Of a DNA stretch of 6,612 nucleotides, positions 5,692-6,612 are shown piece by piece. The stretch comes from Anaerolineales bacterium UBA6663 (GTDB lineage: Bacteria > Chloroflexota > Anaerolineae > Anaerolineales > UBA6663): positions 1 to 6,612 of the forward strand of contig DKKP01000098.1 of NCBI GenBank assembly GCA_002455335.1. The letters are read 5' to 3'. The first letter of the stretch is position 1, and every line of letters starts with the position of its first letter. The notes beneath the pieces are model-generated. The model saw only the letters and a program-made list of their open reading frames with translations, was not told where the DNA came from and ran no database searches. Made by a program: the position numbers and the translations under genes.

Positions 5692-5719
5692 GCGCTGATG
5701 TTTGTGTTACGGTTGGCCC

Positions 5720-6612
5720 ATGGCGTCGATCTGGGAGCCCGGGCTCTTGACCGTCTTGCGCGCGTTTGTCGCCGCGCGCCTGGGCCTGGCCGCCGTGCTA
5801 TTGCTTCCGCGTATCGCACTGCAGCCAGTCGGGAACCAGGCCCTGTCGACGATGGTGCGGACGGACGCCGTCGGCGTGGCGCTGCTGGCCGTCGTTGCCT
5901 TCGGGCCGACTTTGGAACGCCGACTCGGCCGCGCTTATCTGCCAGTGCTGATCTTCCTGGCGACGCTTGGCCCGCTCATCGCTCAGCGCGCGGCGCTGGC
6001 CTCGCCCGATTGGCCGGCTGCGCCAACGCCGTTGGCCCAGGGCTGGCATCTGATCCCGCTGTTGTTGGTGCCTCTTGTAGCAGTCGCCGCGCAATACCAG
6101 ATCCGAAGCGTCGTCGCATATTGTGCGGCCACGGCCGCTCTGGATCTCGCCCTGCTTGCCACGGCGGTCGGTCAGCACGAGGCCGCACGCGGGCCACTGT
6201 TCGCCATCCTCGTGGTGCGCACGCTGGCGTTCGGCGTCGTTGGCTTGCTCGTGGTGATGTTGATGCGCCGCCAGAGAGCGCAGCGTGCGGCGCTCGCCGA
6301 GGCCAACCGCCAGTTGGCCCATTACGCATCCGTCGTCGATCAGCTCGCCACAAGCCGCGAGCGCAATCGGTTGGCGCGCGAAATGCACGATACCGTCGCA
6401 CATGCACTGAGCGGCGTCGCCGTTCAGCTCGAGGCCGCCCGGACGTTGCGGGCAACTGATCCGACGACCGCGCACGCCATGCTGGATGGCGCGCTGGCCA
6501 CGACCCGCGCCGGGCTGATCGACGTCCGTGGCGCTTTGCAGGCGTTGCGCGCCGAGCCCCTCGACGACCTGGGCCTGGCGCTTGCGATCGGGGCCGAGGC
6601 GCAGACGGCCGC
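5720..6612 (+). CDS. Sensor histidine kinase, HisKA_3 (NarL/LiaS-type), N-terminal part
   Basis: The frame is open from ATG 5720 to the right edge (297 full codons), so the C-terminal ATPase domain is missing. About six hydrophobic helices span residues 11-30, 50-62, 72-90, 110-125, 132-150 and 160-182, with little soluble sensor between them. A charged linker of coiled-coil type (183-212, RRQRAQRAALAEANRQ) leads to the dimerisation and phosphotransfer domain. The phosphoacceptor is H223 in the motif RNRLAREMHDTVAHALSG, characteristic of HisKA_3 kinases that pair with NarL/LuxR-type response regulators, often encoded just downstream. An in-frame stop at 5696-5698 limits how far upstream it can start. 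TTG at 5702 is the only alternative, and neither start has a strong ribosome site. The gene follows a terminator, so it belongs to a separate transcript. The signal sensed is unknown. Confidence 0.9.
   Translation, partial: MASIWEPGLLTVLRAFVAARLGLAAVLLLPRIALQPVGNQALSTMVRTDAVGVALLAVVAFGPTLERRLGRAYLPVLIFLATLGPLIAQRAALASPDWPAAPTPLAQGWHLIPLLLVPLVAVAAQYQIRSVVAYCAATAALDLALLATAVGQHEAARGPLFAILVVRTLAFGVVGLLVVMLMRRQRAQRAALAEANRQLAHYASVVDQLATSRERNRLAREMHDTVAHALSGVAVQLEAARTLRATDPTTAHAMLDGALATTRAGLIDVRGALQALRAEPLDDLGLALAIGAEAQTA

Noticed and set aside
5698..6459. A 253-codon plus-strand frame overlapping the sensor kinase
   Set aside because: The kinase frame has membrane helices and the HisKA_3 motif; this overlapping frame is arginine- and alanine-rich without motifs.
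1..6612. tRNA, rRNA, CRISPR array, insertion sequence or transposase
   Set aside because: No repeat-spacer pattern, cloverleaf-like segment, terminal inverted repeats or transposase motifs were seen on either strand.

Overview
The window is high-GC bacterial DNA with tightly packed genes. It looks most like a Chloroflexota (Anaerolineae or Chloroflexia-type) or similar thermophile-related genome. That placement is an inference from two things: a Thermus-like ba3 (B-family) cytochrome oxidase set, and a cytochrome b / ferredoxin / MvhD fusion of the kind annotated in Chloroflexota. No rRNA or tRNA is present to confirm it. I see no mobile element or CRISPR array.

Layout. (1) Positions 1-1527, minus strand: a gene cut by the left edge. 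Its product joins a cytochrome b-type membrane domain (four haem-ligating histidines), a degenerate cytochrome b C-terminal segment, two [4Fe-4S] ferredoxin motifs and an MvhD/FrhD-type iron-sulfur domain. (2) Positions 1528-1718: a 191-bp divergent control region with several dyads, including a 25-bp imperfect palindrome overlapping a candidate -10 box and a CRP/FNR-like site. (3) Positions 1719-5556, plus strand: a compact operon encoding an Rrf2/IscR/NsrR-type regulator with a putative Fe-S site, a Sco-like copper chaperone lacking the usual histidine ligand, the small ba3 subunit IIa, subunit II (CuA), subunit I (haems and CuB), and a lipoprotein cytochrome c. (4) Positions 5600-5629: a strong intrinsic terminator. 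(5) Positions 5649-5691: three adjacent dyads. (6) From 5720 to the right edge: the N-terminal part of a polytopic NarL-type sensor histidine kinase.

How the genes fit together. The plus-strand operon is a self-contained respiratory module. The lipoprotein cytochrome c would donate electrons to CuA in subunit II, which passes them to the haem/CuB centre of subunit I for O2 reduction. The Sco-like protein would help build CuA. The regulator at the head of the operon probably senses redox state, NO or iron through its cluster and acts on the divergent region, where it could also control the cytochrome b / MvhD fusion. The most unusual items are that fusion protein, the Sco-like protein without its histidine, and the dyad-rich control regions.
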